The notes: generated by a model not told the origin, from the letters alone. Counted from the stretch's first letter, positions 42,663 through 51,865 are shown. The stretch: DNA of 64,000 bases from Burkholderia sp. GAS332 (GCA_900142905.1 FSRV01000002.1:620001-684000); one strand, 5' to 3'. Numbers and translations are program-made.

Positions 42663-44140
42663 GCGATGTGAATCCTGTGAATCCGGTCGCGATGAGCGTC
42701 TTTATCGCGTTCTTTGTGCTTGTTACCGTGATTGGTTTCTTTGCCGCGCGCTGGAAGCGGGGCGACATGACGCAATTGCATGAGTGGGGGCTGGGTGGCC
42801 GCCAGTTTGGCACGGTGATTTCGTGGTTTCTCGTGGGGGGCGATTTCTATACCGCTTATACCGTGATTGCGGTGCCCGCATTGGTGTATTCGGTGGGCGC
42901 GTATGGGTTCTTTGCGCTGCCGTATACGATCATTGTCTATCCGTTTGTGTTTGCTGTGATGCCGAAGCTTTGGAAGATCGCTCATGCGAAGAACCACATC
43001 ACGGCAGCAGACTATGTGCAGGGGGAATACGGCGGTAAGTGGTTCCCGGCTGCCATCGCCATCACGGGGATTGTCGCGACGATGCCGTATATCGCGCTGC
43101 AACTCGTTGGTATGCAGGTGGTGATCAAGGGGCTCGGCGTGAGCGGTGAAATGCCGTTGATCGTCGCGTTCGTGATTCTTGCGCTGTACACCTATGCAAG
43201 CGGCTTGCGGGCGCCGGCGATGATCGCGTTCGTTAAGGACATCATGATCTATATCGTTGTGATCGCGGCGATCTGGCTGATTCCGGTGAAGCTCGGCGGC
43301 TACGCGCATGTGTTTGATGCGGCTGATACGTATTTCAAGGCTAAGGGTGGTGCGACTGGGATCATTCTTAAGCCGACGCAGTTCACTGCTTATGCATCGC
43401 TTGCGTTGGGGTCGGCGCTGGCGGCGTTTATGTATCCGCATACGATGACGGCGGTGTTGTCGTCTTCGTCGGCTAATACCGTGCGGAAGAATGCGATTTT
43501 TCTGCCGGCGTATACGTTGTTGTTGGGGTTGATTGCGTTGCTTGGGTATATGGCGATTGCCGCTGGGGTGCATGTGAAGTCGGCGTCGGACATAGTGCCT
43601 GCGTTGTTCAATACGCTGTTTCCGTCGTGGTTTGTTGGCTTTGCGGCTGCGGCCATCGCGATTAGCGCGTTGGTGCCCGCCGCGATCATGTCGATTGGGG
43701 CGGCTAATCTGTTCACGCGGAATCTGTGGCGGCCGATCGTCTCGCCGAATATCACGCCTGCGGCGGAGGCTTCGACCGCTAAGATCGTTTCGCTGGTTGT
43801 GAAGTTTGGGGCGCTGTTGTTTATTGTGTTTTTGCCCACGCAGTATGCGATTGATTTGCAGTTGCTGGGTGGGGTGTGGATTTTGCAGATCTTCCCGGCT
43901 GTTGTGTTTTCTTTGTACACGCGGCGGTTGAATACGCCAGGGTTGTTTTTGGGGTGGCTTGTGGGGATTGTGCTTGGGACCGGGCTGGCTATTTCGCAAG
44001 GGCTTAAGCCGGTGTTTGCACTGCATGTCGGTGATGCGATCTATCCGCTTTATATTGGGTTGATCGCGTTGGGCGCTAATGTTGTGGTGAGTTTTGTTGT
44101 GGCGGTTTTGTCGCCGCGGAGGGGTGTGGCGGCGGTTTGA
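42659..44140 (+). CDS. mctP: MctP-like monocarboxylate sodium:solute symporter (SSS family)
   Basis: 493 residues from ATG 42659, overlapping the DUF3311 stop. About 13 membrane helices; HEWGLGGRQFGTVISWFLVGGDFYTAYT, AADYVQGEYGGKW and FMYPHTMTAVLSSSSANTVRKN are characteristic of the SSS branch containing MctP and acetate/pyruvate permeases. It probably imports lactate, pyruvate or similar monocarboxylates. From about base 43300 to the end the coding strand becomes C-poor and G/T-rich: bases 43501-43560 have 9 C, 22 G, 23 T and 6 A, unlike the first third of the gene. This leaves a long open antisense frame that I consider a shadow. Confidence 0.88.
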   Translation: MSDVNPVNPVAMSVFIAFFVLVTVIGFFAARWKRGDMTQLHEWGLGGRQFGTVISWFLVGGDFYTAYTVIAVPALVYSVGAYGFFALPYTIIVYPFVFAVMPKLWKIAHAKNHITAADYVQGEYGGKWFPAAIAITGIVATMPYIALQLVGMQVVIKGLGVSGEMPLIVAFVILALYTYASGLRAPAMIAFVKDIMIYIVVIAAIWLIPVKLGGYAHVFDAADTYFKAKGGATGIILKPTQFTAYASLALGSALAAFMYPHTMTAVLSSSSANTVRKNAIFLPAYTLLLGLIALLGYMAIAAGVHVKSASDIVPALFNTLFPSWFVGFAAAAIAISALVPAAIMSIGAANLFTRNLWRPIVSPNITPAAEASTAKIVSLVVKFGALLFIVFLPTQYAIDLQLLGGVWILQIFPAVVFSLYTRRLNTPGLFLGWLVGIVLGTGLAISQGLKPVFALHVGDAIYPLYIGLIALGANVVVSFVVAVLSPRRGVAAV

Positions 44141-44216
44141 GGTTTGTTTCTGTGTGGCTGGCGCCGGTGAGGGTGGTTACTTAGCGGTGCTGGCCTTTCC
44201 TTGTATTGTTTGTGGT

Positions 44217-44297
44217 CTATTAGTGTTGCCCCTGTGCGGGGCGGCACCTACTTTTCTTTGCCGGCCGCAAAGAAAAGTAGGCAAAAGAAAGCGGCTC
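44217..44297. repeat. Palindromic intergenic repeat element
   Basis: Two adjacent hairpins: GCCCC/GGGGC at 44227-44241, and a perfect 15-bp dyad CCTACTTTTCTTTGC (44246-44260) with GCAAAGAAAAGTAGG (44266-44280). I recall this CCTACTTTTCTTTG core as an element repeated between genes of many Burkholderia/Paraburkholderia genomes; that recollection needs a search. Sequence to about 44490 may belong to the same element. It lies between mctP and a convergent membrane-protein gene and could terminate both transcripts. Confidence 0.6.
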
Positions 44298-44498
44298 GAA
44301 CCCCCTGCTAAGCGGGTCCCTCGCACAGTCACGGTAGTGGTGCATCTGGAATCTGTGTTCTCGCACATTCGGCGTCAGTGACAAGGGCGTCATACTTCCG
44401 GCGGCGCTCCGCGCGCCGATGGGTACCTCAAAAACCATTGGTTACTCGGGGTCCATCGCTGTCGACTGCGATGACGAGGAAACGCTGTACTTTTTTTG

Positions 44499-45200
44499 TC
44501 AGCGCCTCCGCCGGAAATTAATTCCCACGAATACTGCCATCAACATCACAAATCCGCCAAACAACAGCGCAGAATTGATGACCACATGTCTGACGCCAAG
44601 TACGTCGACGTTGATGAAGGGATAGGGGTAAAAATCCGATAAACTCCCGCGCCAGAAGGTGACAACAAGGTACGCAATGGGATAGACCAGCCACAGCAAA
44701 CAATGCCGTAACCGCAGATGAAATCGCGGAACGAATAGCACCCAGTACAGCGCCGCGAGCATAGGCAAAACGCTGTGCATCGATTCATTCAGCAATAGCC
44801 GATAGGCCGCAGGCGACCACATCCCTCGCAGAAGAAGGTTATAGGCGATCCCCACAAAAACCATGTAGACAACAACAGCGGTCACGACAGTAGGCTGCCG
44901 GAAAAAACGCACGGTCGCTGAACTGCGCCCGCGTAGCGCGACGCACGTAAAACAGATCGCGCACATCAATACCGTCAAATTAGTGAGATAACTGCTCATC
45001 CGCGCAATCCCATCCAGCACGCCAAGCCCCCGGGCAAGCGTACGATCAATCGTCAGATTGGCTTGGGCCGCAATGGAAATCCAGGCGATAAATGCAATCA
45101 CGGCCGCCAGCGTCACCGACGACACGCTGGGCGTATGGAGCGGAAGCTCGGGCTCATGTTGCTGAGAAGAGGCAGGGCGCATTCGAATGATTTTATACAC
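44499..45200 (-). CDS. Pr6Pr-family (FAR-17a/AIG1-like) membrane protein
   Basis: 233 residues from GTG 45200 or 215-227 from ATG 45182; neither start has a good ribosome site. Six membrane helices: LAAVIAFIAWISIAAQANL, MSSYLTNLTVLMCAICFTCVAL, VVTAVVVYMVFVGIAYNLLLRG and later segments, with the conserved LNESMHSVLPMLAALYWVLF, WLVYPIAYLVV and YPFINVDVLG motifs of the Pr6Pr family. Function is unknown; eukaryotic relatives hydrolyse fatty-acid esters using a membrane Thr/His pair, and His in ESMHSV may correspond. Confidence 0.82.
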   Translation of the reverse strand: MYKIIRMRPASSQQHEPELPLHTPSVSSVTLAAVIAFIAWISIAAQANLTIDRTLARGLGVLDGIARMSSYLTNLTVLMCAICFTCVALRGRSSATVRFFRQPTVVTAVVVYMVFVGIAYNLLLRGMWSPAAYRLLLNESMHSVLPMLAALYWVLFVPRFHLRLRHCLLWLVYPIAYLVVTFWRGSLSDFYPYPFINVDVLGVRHVVINSALLFGGFVMLMAVFVGINFRRRR

Positions 45201-45547
45201 CCCTCATTCGCTTTGCCGCAAGTACGAGGTATCGACGCGCCAACCGGTTCATCTATAGCATCGAGTTCCAGTCATTCTGTCCGCGTGGTGAGCAGCCGTT
45301 GCAGTCGCGATCATGCGTGGTTTTCACGGGCTGGGCGATGGAAGACGTCGCTGCGTCGCGTGTCCATTCAAAACGCATGAGCCAACCAGAACGTGTGACG
45401 CAACATTTTTACCGATTGGTCTGCTAGCATGGCAAGCGATTTGTAACCGCTTCCAGTTGCGGCGTTTAAGGCCGTGACCCGGCGCCCCGCCGAATGCCGA
45501 ATACCAAACGCCGGCAACCATAGAGAGCCATCCGGAGAGACGACTGC
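45201..45547. other. Divergent intergenic region
   Basis: 347 bases between the Pr6Pr-like gene and the barrel-protein gene. No coding frame, hairpin or operator can be supported. Confidence 0.3.
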
Positions 45548-46561
45548 ATGCGGGTTCTGAATTCTGCACCTAACCGTAGCCTGGCAATCAAGACGGCTTC
45601 CTGCATGGCCTGTCTCGCTCTTCTCGTCGGATCCAATACGGCTCACGCCCAGGAGTTTTCACTATTCGGCGGAGGCTCGCGTGCGGGCAATACGAATACC
45701 TACACGTGGGCATTCAACTATCAGGAAGGGATCGGGCAATACTTCGCCGCGAGCTTTACGTGGCTCAACGAAGGACACATTCCCGACCACCATCGCGATG
45801 GCCAGATGGTCCAGGTGTGGGGCCGTATTCCGGTAGGCAGTCCGCAGTTTGTCTTGCAGGCCGGCGTCGGCCCGTACCGCTACTTCGACACCACCACCGC
45901 CACGCAAGGTGGAAGCTATTCGGACACGCATGGCTGGGGTGTCGTGTATAGCGTGCGCGCCGCGTACTACGCGTCGAGCCGGTGGATCACGCAGCTGCAG
46001 TTGAATCGCGTGCATGTGCAACGCGGGCCGGATGCGACCAGCGTGATGTTCGGCGTCGGCTATCAGCTCGATGCCCCAGGCACCCCCGGTCCGCGCGACT
46101 GGGCGAGCGGCAGTACACACAACGTCACCAACAACGAAGTCGCGGTGTACCTCGGCAAAACCATCGTCAATTCGACCAGCTCGCCGAGTGCGTTGGGCGG
46201 CGCGATCGAATACCGGCGTGGCCTCGCGAAGTACCTCGACGTGACGCTCGGCTATCTTCACGAGGGCAGCAGCAAGGTGGCGCGCCGCGATGGCTTGACC
46301 AGCCAGCTGTGGGCGACGCGGGCTTTCCTCAACGACAAGGTCACGCTCGGGCTCGGGCTCGGCGCTTACTATGCGATCAACGAAAACGAAAATAGCGAGT
46401 CGCCAGGACCGGGCGCCGGGAAGTTTTCCGGCCTGGTCACGATCGCCGGCTCGTATCGCTTGACCGATCACTGGGACGCGCGGATTGAATGGAATCGCGT
46501 CGTGACACGCTATGATCGCGATTCAGATGTGATTTTCGGCGGTGTGGGCTACCGTTGGTAA
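45548..46561 (+). CDS. Outer-membrane beta-barrel protein with internal duplication
   Basis: 337 residues with GGAGAG upstream. Signal peptide ends near SNTAHA. The mature chain is a series of amphipathic strands ending in aromatic VIFGGVGYRW, the outer-membrane signature. Two halves resemble each other: ASFTWLNEGH..HRDGQMVQVWGR (about residues 59-85) and LGYLHEGS..RRDGLTSQLWAT (about 229-254), each followed by strand pairs ending in FGVGYQ or FGGVGYRW. The arrangement suggests two fused 8-strand-type barrels or one 16-strand barrel; a faint likeness to PagL-type lipid A deacylases is noted but no catalytic His-Ser pair is established. Confidence 0.75.
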   Translation: MRVLNSAPNRSLAIKTASCMACLALLVGSNTAHAQEFSLFGGGSRAGNTNTYTWAFNYQEGIGQYFAASFTWLNEGHIPDHHRDGQMVQVWGRIPVGSPQFVLQAGVGPYRYFDTTTATQGGSYSDTHGWGVVYSVRAAYYASSRWITQLQLNRVHVQRGPDATSVMFGVGYQLDAPGTPGPRDWASGSTHNVTNNEVAVYLGKTIVNSTSSPSALGGAIEYRRGLAKYLDVTLGYLHEGSSKVARRDGLTSQLWATRAFLNDKVTLGLGLGAYYAINENENSESPGPGAGKFSGLVTIAGSYRLTDHWDARIEWNRVVTRYDRDSDVIFGGVGYRW

Positions 46562-46633
46562 TGGCTCACTGTGCCAGCAGAAGCAGTCTTCTAGAACCGA
46601 TAGTAAAGATTCATACAAAAACCGGAGAGGAGC

Positions 46634-48046
46634 ATGAAAGCTAGCACCATCGCCGAACGGGAAGCCCGTGGCCGTGCCGCCCGTGAGCACTCGAAACGTT
46701 CGAGCCATCGCACAGTAGGCGAATTGCATCGCAACCCGATCGAATTGCTTAAGCAAAGCAGCGAGGGGCGCGTGACGAACCTGGTGCCGCTGCGCTATGG
46801 ACGCATGGCCGTGTCGCCGTTCACCTTTTTCCGCGGCACCGCGATTATTCAAGCCCACGATCTAAGCCAGGTCCCCGGCACCGGTCTCACCATGCCGATA
46901 TGCGGCGACGGCCATCTGATGAATTTCGGCGGCTTCGCGACGCCGGAGCGGCAACTCGTATTCGATCTGAACGACTTCGACGAAGTCGCGACGGGGCCTT
47001 TCGAATGGGACCTGAAACGCCTGACCGCGAGCCTCGTGGTCGCCGCGCGTCACATGCGTCTGAGCCGCGGCACGGCCGAGCATCTGGTGATGACTGCCGT
47101 CACCGAATACCGCGACCGCATGGCGCAATACGCGCAGTGCGGCGCGCTCGAACTGTGGTACGACCGCATTACCTTCGATCTGATGGCCGAGACGGCGTTG
47201 ACACCGGAGCGCCGCCGTATCGTGCGCCGCGGCATGGAGAAGGCGGCGAGCCGTACCAACGAAAGCCTGCTGGAGAAAATGGCGGAGTTCGACGGCAACC
47301 ATTGGACGGTCCGCGATGCGCCACCGGCGTTGTTCCACGTGTTGGGCGCGAACACGCTATTCACGCCGGAAGAGACGGAAGCTTACAGGGGGGCCAACTG
47401 GCGCAAGATGCTCGAACACATGTGGGGCGACTATCTGAAGACCCTGTCGCACGACCGGCGTGAGCTGCTCAGTCATTTCACGGCACAGGACCTGGTGTTC
47501 AAAGTGGTGGGCGTCGGCAGCGTGGGGACGCGCTGCCTCGTGCTATTGAACGTCGATCACATGGGCAAGCCGCTGTTCATCCAGATCAAGGAGGCACGTC
47601 CATCGGTGGTCGCGCAGTACTACAAGTCGCCCTCCCTCAAACACGAGGGTGAGCGGGTGGTGCGCGGGCAGCGCATGCTGCAGGCAGCGAGCGACATTTT
47701 TCTCGGCTGGGCAAGCGGACCGTTGGGGCGTCATTTCTACTTCCGGCAACTGCGCGACATGAAACTGTCGGCGAACATCGAGTTGTTCGACACCGACCTG
47801 CTGGAAGGTTACGCGAAACTCTGCGGCTGGATCATGGCGCGCGCGCATGCCAAGGCGAGTGGCCAGGCGATCGAAGTCAGCGCGTATATCGGCCGTAGCG
47901 ACCAGTTCGCGGAAGCGCTCACCGGCTATGCCACCAGCTACGCCGATCAGGTGGAGCGTGATTACGACGTGTTCCTGAAGGCTTGCCGCAGCGGCGAGCT
48001 CGTGGCGCGCTCGGACGAAGACATGGCGGCGGATTTCCGCGTGTAA
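46634..48046 (+). CDS. DUF2252 protein, kinase-fold-like
   Basis: 470 residues with GGAGAGGAG just before the ATG. The DUF2252 landmarks are present: RYGRMAVSPFTFFRGTA, ICGDGHLMNFGGFATPE, LVFDLNDFDEVATGPFEWDL and a later GVGSVGTRCLV/IKEARPS stretch. GDGHLMNFG resembles the catalytic loop, and DLNDFDE the metal-binding loop, of aminoglycoside-phosphotransferase-like kinases, so a small-molecule phosphotransferase is possible (inference). It sits 72 bp after the barrel-protein gene and may be cotranscribed with it. Confidence 0.88.
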   Translation: MKASTIAEREARGRAAREHSKRSSHRTVGELHRNPIELLKQSSEGRVTNLVPLRYGRMAVSPFTFFRGTAIIQAHDLSQVPGTGLTMPICGDGHLMNFGGFATPERQLVFDLNDFDEVATGPFEWDLKRLTASLVVAARHMRLSRGTAEHLVMTAVTEYRDRMAQYAQCGALELWYDRITFDLMAETALTPERRRIVRRGMEKAASRTNESLLEKMAEFDGNHWTVRDAPPALFHVLGANTLFTPEETEAYRGANWRKMLEHMWGDYLKTLSHDRRELLSHFTAQDLVFKVVGVGSVGTRCLVLLNVDHMGKPLFIQIKEARPSVVAQYYKSPSLKHEGERVVRGQRMLQAASDIFLGWASGPLGRHFYFRQLRDMKLSANIELFDTDLLEGYAKLCGWIMARAHAKASGQAIEVSAYIGRSDQFAEALTGYATSYADQVERDYDVFLKACRSGELVARSDEDMAADFRV

Positions 48047-48108
48047 CCGTGGCGTTTGCGTGGCTCGCTGCGTGTCGGCAGGCGAGCCGCGCGGAACGTG
48101 TGCTCGTC

Positions 48109-48966
48109 TCAGTCGTCGATACGCGCTTGACGCAGCGTCACGAAGCGCAAGTGCCGGCGGCGTGCCGCGTCGATCACACGTGGCAGGACGGTGAGTATCA
48201 GCGGTTTGCCCGCCATGGTGAGCGCGGCATTGCCGTCGTGCAGCAGCAGAATGTCGCGTGGGGCAAGGCCGTCGAGCAGCCGGTGTGCGACGACTTGCGG
48301 ATCGCGCTCGCGCGTGTCGTAGCCGCGCCGTGTCCATGCCGCAAGCCGCAAATCGAGTTTGCGCAGGACGGGCTCGAGAAAAATGTTGCGCAACCCCGCC
48401 GGGGCGCGGAAGAACATCGGCCGCTCGCCGCTCAATGCCTCGAAGGTGCGCTGCGCAGCCTCGATTTCGCGCGTAAGTGCGCCTGGAAACGTGACTGAGA
48501 ACGTGTGCACGTGAATCTGCGAATGGTTCTCCAGCGCATGGCCGCGCGCGACGATTTCGCGTGCGAGCTCCGGGTAGCGTTGCGCTTTCGCGCCGATACA
48601 GAAGAAGGTGGCGCGCACATTGAAGGCATCGAGCAGATCGAGCACTTGCGGTGTGACGACCGGGTCGGGACCGTCGTCGATGGTCAGTGCGATCGCGTCT
48701 GCGTTGCGCGCGTCGGCGGGCAGGCGCGTCCAGTTCGGGCCCAGCAGCGAGCTGCGCGGCAACAGGCCGGCCACGGTGAAAATAGCGTGATTCGCGAAGA
48801 TCGCGGCCAGCCACCACGGCCACGCGGCGGGCGCCAGCAGGCATCCGGCCAGCACCAAGACGTGCCATGCGGCGGTGGCCGTGACCATCGCGGGATAGCC
48901 GGTGCGCGGCCAGCGGCGCCGCGGCGCGGCCTCACCGCCTTGCGGCGGCGTGAAGAGTTCGTTCAT
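48109..48966 (-). CDS. Polysaccharide deacetylase (NodB homology, CE4)
   Basis: 285 residues from ATG 48966 with AGGAAG ten bases upstream; the frame continues to 49281 without support. Two N-terminal membrane segments (about residues 29-69). The NodB domain has Asp97/Asp98 in LTIDDGPDP, His148 and His152 in ENHSQIH (metal triad), FRAPAGLRN and the final LLHDGN motif. All catalytic motifs are intact, so deacetylation of an N-acetylated glycan (peptidoglycan, chitin-like or exopolysaccharide) at the inner membrane is expected. Divergent from the SDR gene. Confidence 0.9.
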   Translation of the reverse strand: MNELFTPPQGGEAAPRRRWPRTGYPAMVTATAAWHVLVLAGCLLAPAAWPWWLAAIFANHAIFTVAGLLPRSSLLGPNWTRLPADARNADAIALTIDDGPDPVVTPQVLDLLDAFNVRATFFCIGAKAQRYPELAREIVARGHALENHSQIHVHTFSVTFPGALTREIEAAQRTFEALSGERPMFFRAPAGLRNIFLEPVLRKLDLRLAAWTRRGYDTRERDPQVVAHRLLDGLAPRDILLLHDGNAALTMAGKPLILTVLPRVIDAARRRHLRFVTLRQARIDD

Positions 48967-49204
48967 AAAGCGTGCTTCCTGTCTTCCAGCCTCCTTCCTG
49001 GGAAGGCCCTGAATCGCGCGCGTGGCGCGCAACAGCAAACGATACCATTGATGCATCGTTCGACGCTGTTGCGGACGGTAACCATAAGTAATGAAAGCAC
49101 GCTGAAAGACACCATGTTTCGCGACGGTCGCGACCTTGCATTTGTGAAGGGCGATCCGCTGTTGTATGGTGCTAGGGCCAAAGAAACGGAGCAGGAGACG
49201 CGCT

Positions 49205-49969
49205 GTGACAGGAACGGGAATCAAGAAAGTGGCGCTGGTGACGGGCGCGGGCAGCGGCATCGGCCGGGCCTGCGCGCTCAAGATGCTGGAACACGGTTAT
49301 AGCGTCGTCCTTGCCGGCCGTCGCCAGGCCGCGCTCGACGCCGTGGTCGAAGCAGCGCAGCAACTTGGCGGTGACGCGCTCGCCGTGGCCTGCGACGTGA
49401 CGGACGCCGACAGCGTCGCCGCGTTGTTCGACACGATCCGCACGCGGCGCGGCCGGCTCGACGTGCTTTTCAACAACGCGGGACGCGGTGGCTCGCCTGT
49501 CGATATCGACGAACTCGATATCGACGAATGGCGCTCCGTGGTCGATACCAATCTCACTGGCGTGTTTCTCTGCACGCGTGCCGCCTTCGGTCTGATGAAA
49601 ACGCAGACGCCGCGCGGTGGCCGCATTATCAACAATGGTTCGATTTCCGCGCATGCGCCGCGGCCGAACAGCATTGCCTACACGGCGACCAAGCACGCGA
49701 TTACCGGCCTCACGAAAGCGGTTTCGCTCGACGGCCGAAAGTACGACATCGTGTGCGGGCAGATCGACATCGGCAATGCAGCGACGGAAATGGCCGAGCG
49801 GATGGCGCGTGGCGTGCCGCAGGCGAACGGCGAAATCGCGGTCGAGCCGTTGATGGATGTGCAGCACGTTGCCGACGCGGTGCTGCATATGGCGGAATTG
49901 CCGCTGTCGGCGAATGTGCAGTTCATGACCATCATGGCGAGCAAGATGCCGTTCGTCGGCAGGGGCTGA
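49205..49969 (+). CDS. SDR-family oxidoreductase
   Basis: 254 residues from GTG 49205, chosen because AGGAG lies seven bases upstream; the ATG at 49166 would add 13 basic residues. TGAGSGIG (residues 14-21) is the cofactor loop, NNAG at 90-93, and the full Ser146-Tyr159-Lys163 triad is present ([13 protein letters not shown]). Substrate unknown; position alone suggests a general alcohol/ketone dehydrogenase. Not in an evident operon. Confidence 0.9.
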   Translation: MTGTGIKKVALVTGAGSGIGRACALKMLEHGYSVVLAGRRQAALDAVVEAAQQLGGDALAVACDVTDADSVAALFDTIRTRRGRLDVLFNNAGRGGSPVDIDELDIDEWRSVVDTNLTGVFLCTRAAFGLMKTQTPRGGRIINNGSISAHAPRPNSIAYTATKHAITGLTKAVSLDGRKYDIVCGQIDIGNAATEMAERMARGVPQANGEIAVEPLMDVQHVADAVLHMAELPLSANVQFMTIMASKMPFVGRG

Positions 49970-50041
49970 GCGTGGCGCCGCACGCGTCGCCGGAGATCAA
50001 CTTATACTGAGCGCTTCCCGCCTTCCGGAAGCCGATTCGCC

Positions 50042-50227
50042 GTGCCCCGAGCCACACCCAGGGACGACCCACAGCCGGTGCCGCCCGTGCAGCCCGACCT
50101 CGACGATTGTTGTCATAGCGGCTGCAATCCGTGTGTCTTCGATCTCTACGATGACGCCCTCGAGCGCTACCAGTTAGCGCTCGCCGAGTGGCAAGCGCGG
50201 CAGAGCAAACCGCGTAAGCGCCGCTGA
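50042..50227 (+). CDS. Oxidoreductase-like domain protein (small, Cys-rich)
   Basis: 61 residues from a GTG start. The core DDCCHSGCNPCVFDLYDDALERY matches the short oxidoreductase-like domain (PF09791 type) with four closely spaced cysteines, which probably bind zinc or an iron-sulphur centre. A proline-rich lead and basic tail surround it. It precedes the sirtuin gene by 50 bp and may be its operon partner. Confidence 0.82.
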   Translation: MPRATPRDDPQPVPPVQPDLDDCCHSGCNPCVFDLYDDALERYQLALAEWQARQSKPRKRR

Positions 50228-50277
50228 ATGGCGTTTCAGGTTAAACGCCAAGACCGCAGCTACACCCTGTCCCCGTC

Positions 50278-51147
50278 ATGACCGACTTTCAGCCCGCGCA
50301 CATCGAACCCTTCAACGAATCGCACACGCTGGACGACCTGCATACCTTCGTGCAGCGCTATCCGCGTCTGTTCGTGCTGACCGGCGCGGGCATCAGCACC
50401 GATTCCGGCATTCCCGGCTATCGCGACGACAACGGCGCATGGAAGCGTTCGCCACCGATCACGCTGCAGGAATTTCTCGGCACGGCCGCGATGCGCCAGC
50501 GCTATTGGGCACGCAGCATGGTCGGCTGGCCGGTGGTGGCCGACGCCCAGCCGAATGCCGCGCATACCGCGTTGGCCCGGCTCGAGGCAGCAGGCCATGT
50601 GCCGACGCTCGTCACGCAGAACGTCGACGGCTTGCATCAACGGGCGGGCAGCCGCGAAGTGATCGAACTGCATGGCGGCATCGACGGTGTGACGTGTCTG
50701 GACTGCGGAATGCAGCATTCGCGCGCGTCGATCCAGCGGACGCTCGAAGCCGACAATCCCGCGTTGTTGAACGTCACCGCCGAAACCGCCGCCGACGGCG
50801 ATGCGCATCTGGAGTGGCACGATCTCGAATCTTTCCGCATTCCGGCGTGCACCCATTGCGGTGGTTTGCTAAAGCCCGCGGTGGTGTTCTTCGGCGAAAG
50901 CGTGCCGCGCGAACGCGTCGAAGCGGCTTCGCATGCGCTCGACGCGGCGGATGCCGTGCTGGTGGTCGGCTCGTCGCTGATGGTCTATTCGGGCTACCGC
51001 TTCTGCGTGTGGGCACAGCAGCAGGGCAAGCCGATCGTCGCGATCAATCTGGGGCGCACGCGCGCCGATGCGCTGCTGTCGCTGAAAATCGCCGCGCCCT
51101 GTGCCGATACGCTGACCGCGCTGGCGGGCCGTCTGGCGCTCGACTGA
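50278..51147 (+). CDS. Sirtuin, NAD-dependent protein deacylase (SIR2)
   Basis: 289 residues. NAD-binding GAGISTDSGIPGYRD (36-50) and TQNVDGLHQRAG, catalytic His132 in IELHGG, and a zinc ribbon from Cys140/Cys143 (CLDC) and Cys191/Cys194 (CTHC) separated by a 47-residue insert. VVFFGESVP and VVGSSLMVYSG complete the fold. The layout is that of class II (SIRT4-like) sirtuins. It removes acyl groups from lysines using NAD in the cytoplasm. No acyltransferase gene is adjacent. Confidence 0.93.
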   Translation: MTDFQPAHIEPFNESHTLDDLHTFVQRYPRLFVLTGAGISTDSGIPGYRDDNGAWKRSPPITLQEFLGTAAMRQRYWARSMVGWPVVADAQPNAAHTALARLEAAGHVPTLVTQNVDGLHQRAGSREVIELHGGIDGVTCLDCGMQHSRASIQRTLEADNPALLNVTAETAADGDAHLEWHDLESFRIPACTHCGGLLKPAVVFFGESVPRERVEAASHALDAADAVLVVGSSLMVYSGYRFCVWAQQQGKPIVAINLGRTRADALLSLKIAAPCADTLTALAGRLALD

Positions 51148-51259
51148 GCCAGCCGCCCGAGCCGCCCGAGCCGCGTGCGGCTCGCGTAAATCGCCGATAA
51201 TCCCATTCCCACGCAGCGCCGCTTTCACGAAAAACAACCGCCCCGCAAAAGGAACGCCG

Positions 51260-51865
51260 ATGTTGACGACGATCGAACAGCTCGAAGCAATCTACGGTCA
51301 GCCCCACGAACGCGCAGTGCGCAAAGAAATTCCCTACGTCAACGAAGACTATCGCGCGTTCATCGAAGTCGCGCCCTTCGTCGTGCTCGCCACCGCCGGT
51401 CCCGAAGGCCTCGACTGTTCGCCGCGCGGCGACGCGCCGGGTTTCGTGCGCGTGATCGACGAACGCACGCTCGCGCTGCCGGACCGCATCGGCAACAATC
51501 GCATCGACAGTCTGCGCAATATCATCGCCGAGCCGCATCTGGCGCTGCTGTTCATCATTCCGGGCGTTGGTGAAAGTTTGCGCGTGAACGGCCGCGGCCG
51601 TATTTCCAACGATCCAGAATGGCTGGACAGTTTCGCCGTCGAAGGTAAATTGCCGCGCACTGTGCTGCTGATCGACGTCGACGCGGTGTACTTTCATTGC
51701 TCGAAGGCGCTGGTGCGCTCGAAACTGTGGGACCCGGCGCGTCATGTTGAACGTTCGCGCCTGCCGACTGCGGGCGAGATTCATCGGCGCATCAACGGGG
51801 CGAGTTTCGACGCCGTGACCTATGACCGGGAACTCGCCGAACGCGTGCGCACGACCCTGTATTGA
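51260..51865 (+). CDS. PNPOx-like FMN-binding protein (split-barrel)
   Basis: 201 residues with AAAAGGAACG upstream. FVVLATAGPEGLDCSPRGDAPGFV followed by LALPDRIGNNRIDSLRNI is typical of the pyridoxamine 5'-phosphate-oxidase-like split barrel, MSMEG_1061 subgroup, and RVNGRGRISNDPEW and YFHCSKALVRSKLWDP match further along. It likely binds FMN or F420 and reduces a small molecule. The next gene starts 12 bp after its stop, so the pair forms an operon. Confidence 0.87.
   Translation: MLTTIEQLEAIYGQPHERAVRKEIPYVNEDYRAFIEVAPFVVLATAGPEGLDCSPRGDAPGFVRVIDERTLALPDRIGNNRIDSLRNIIAEPHLALLFIIPGVGESLRVNGRGRISNDPEWLDSFAVEGKLPRTVLLIDVDAVYFHCSKALVRSKLWDPARHVERSRLPTAGEIHRRINGASFDAVTYDRELAERVRTTLY

Noticed and set aside
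42635..44026. 463-codon antisense frame over mctP
   Set aside because: Open only because the coding strand is C/A-poor; the product is a basic low-complexity chain.
20026..45376. Shared word GTCCATTCAAAACG near 20026 and 45361
   Set aside because: A 14-base match between two places is expected by chance in a 64-kb window, and the flanks do not match.
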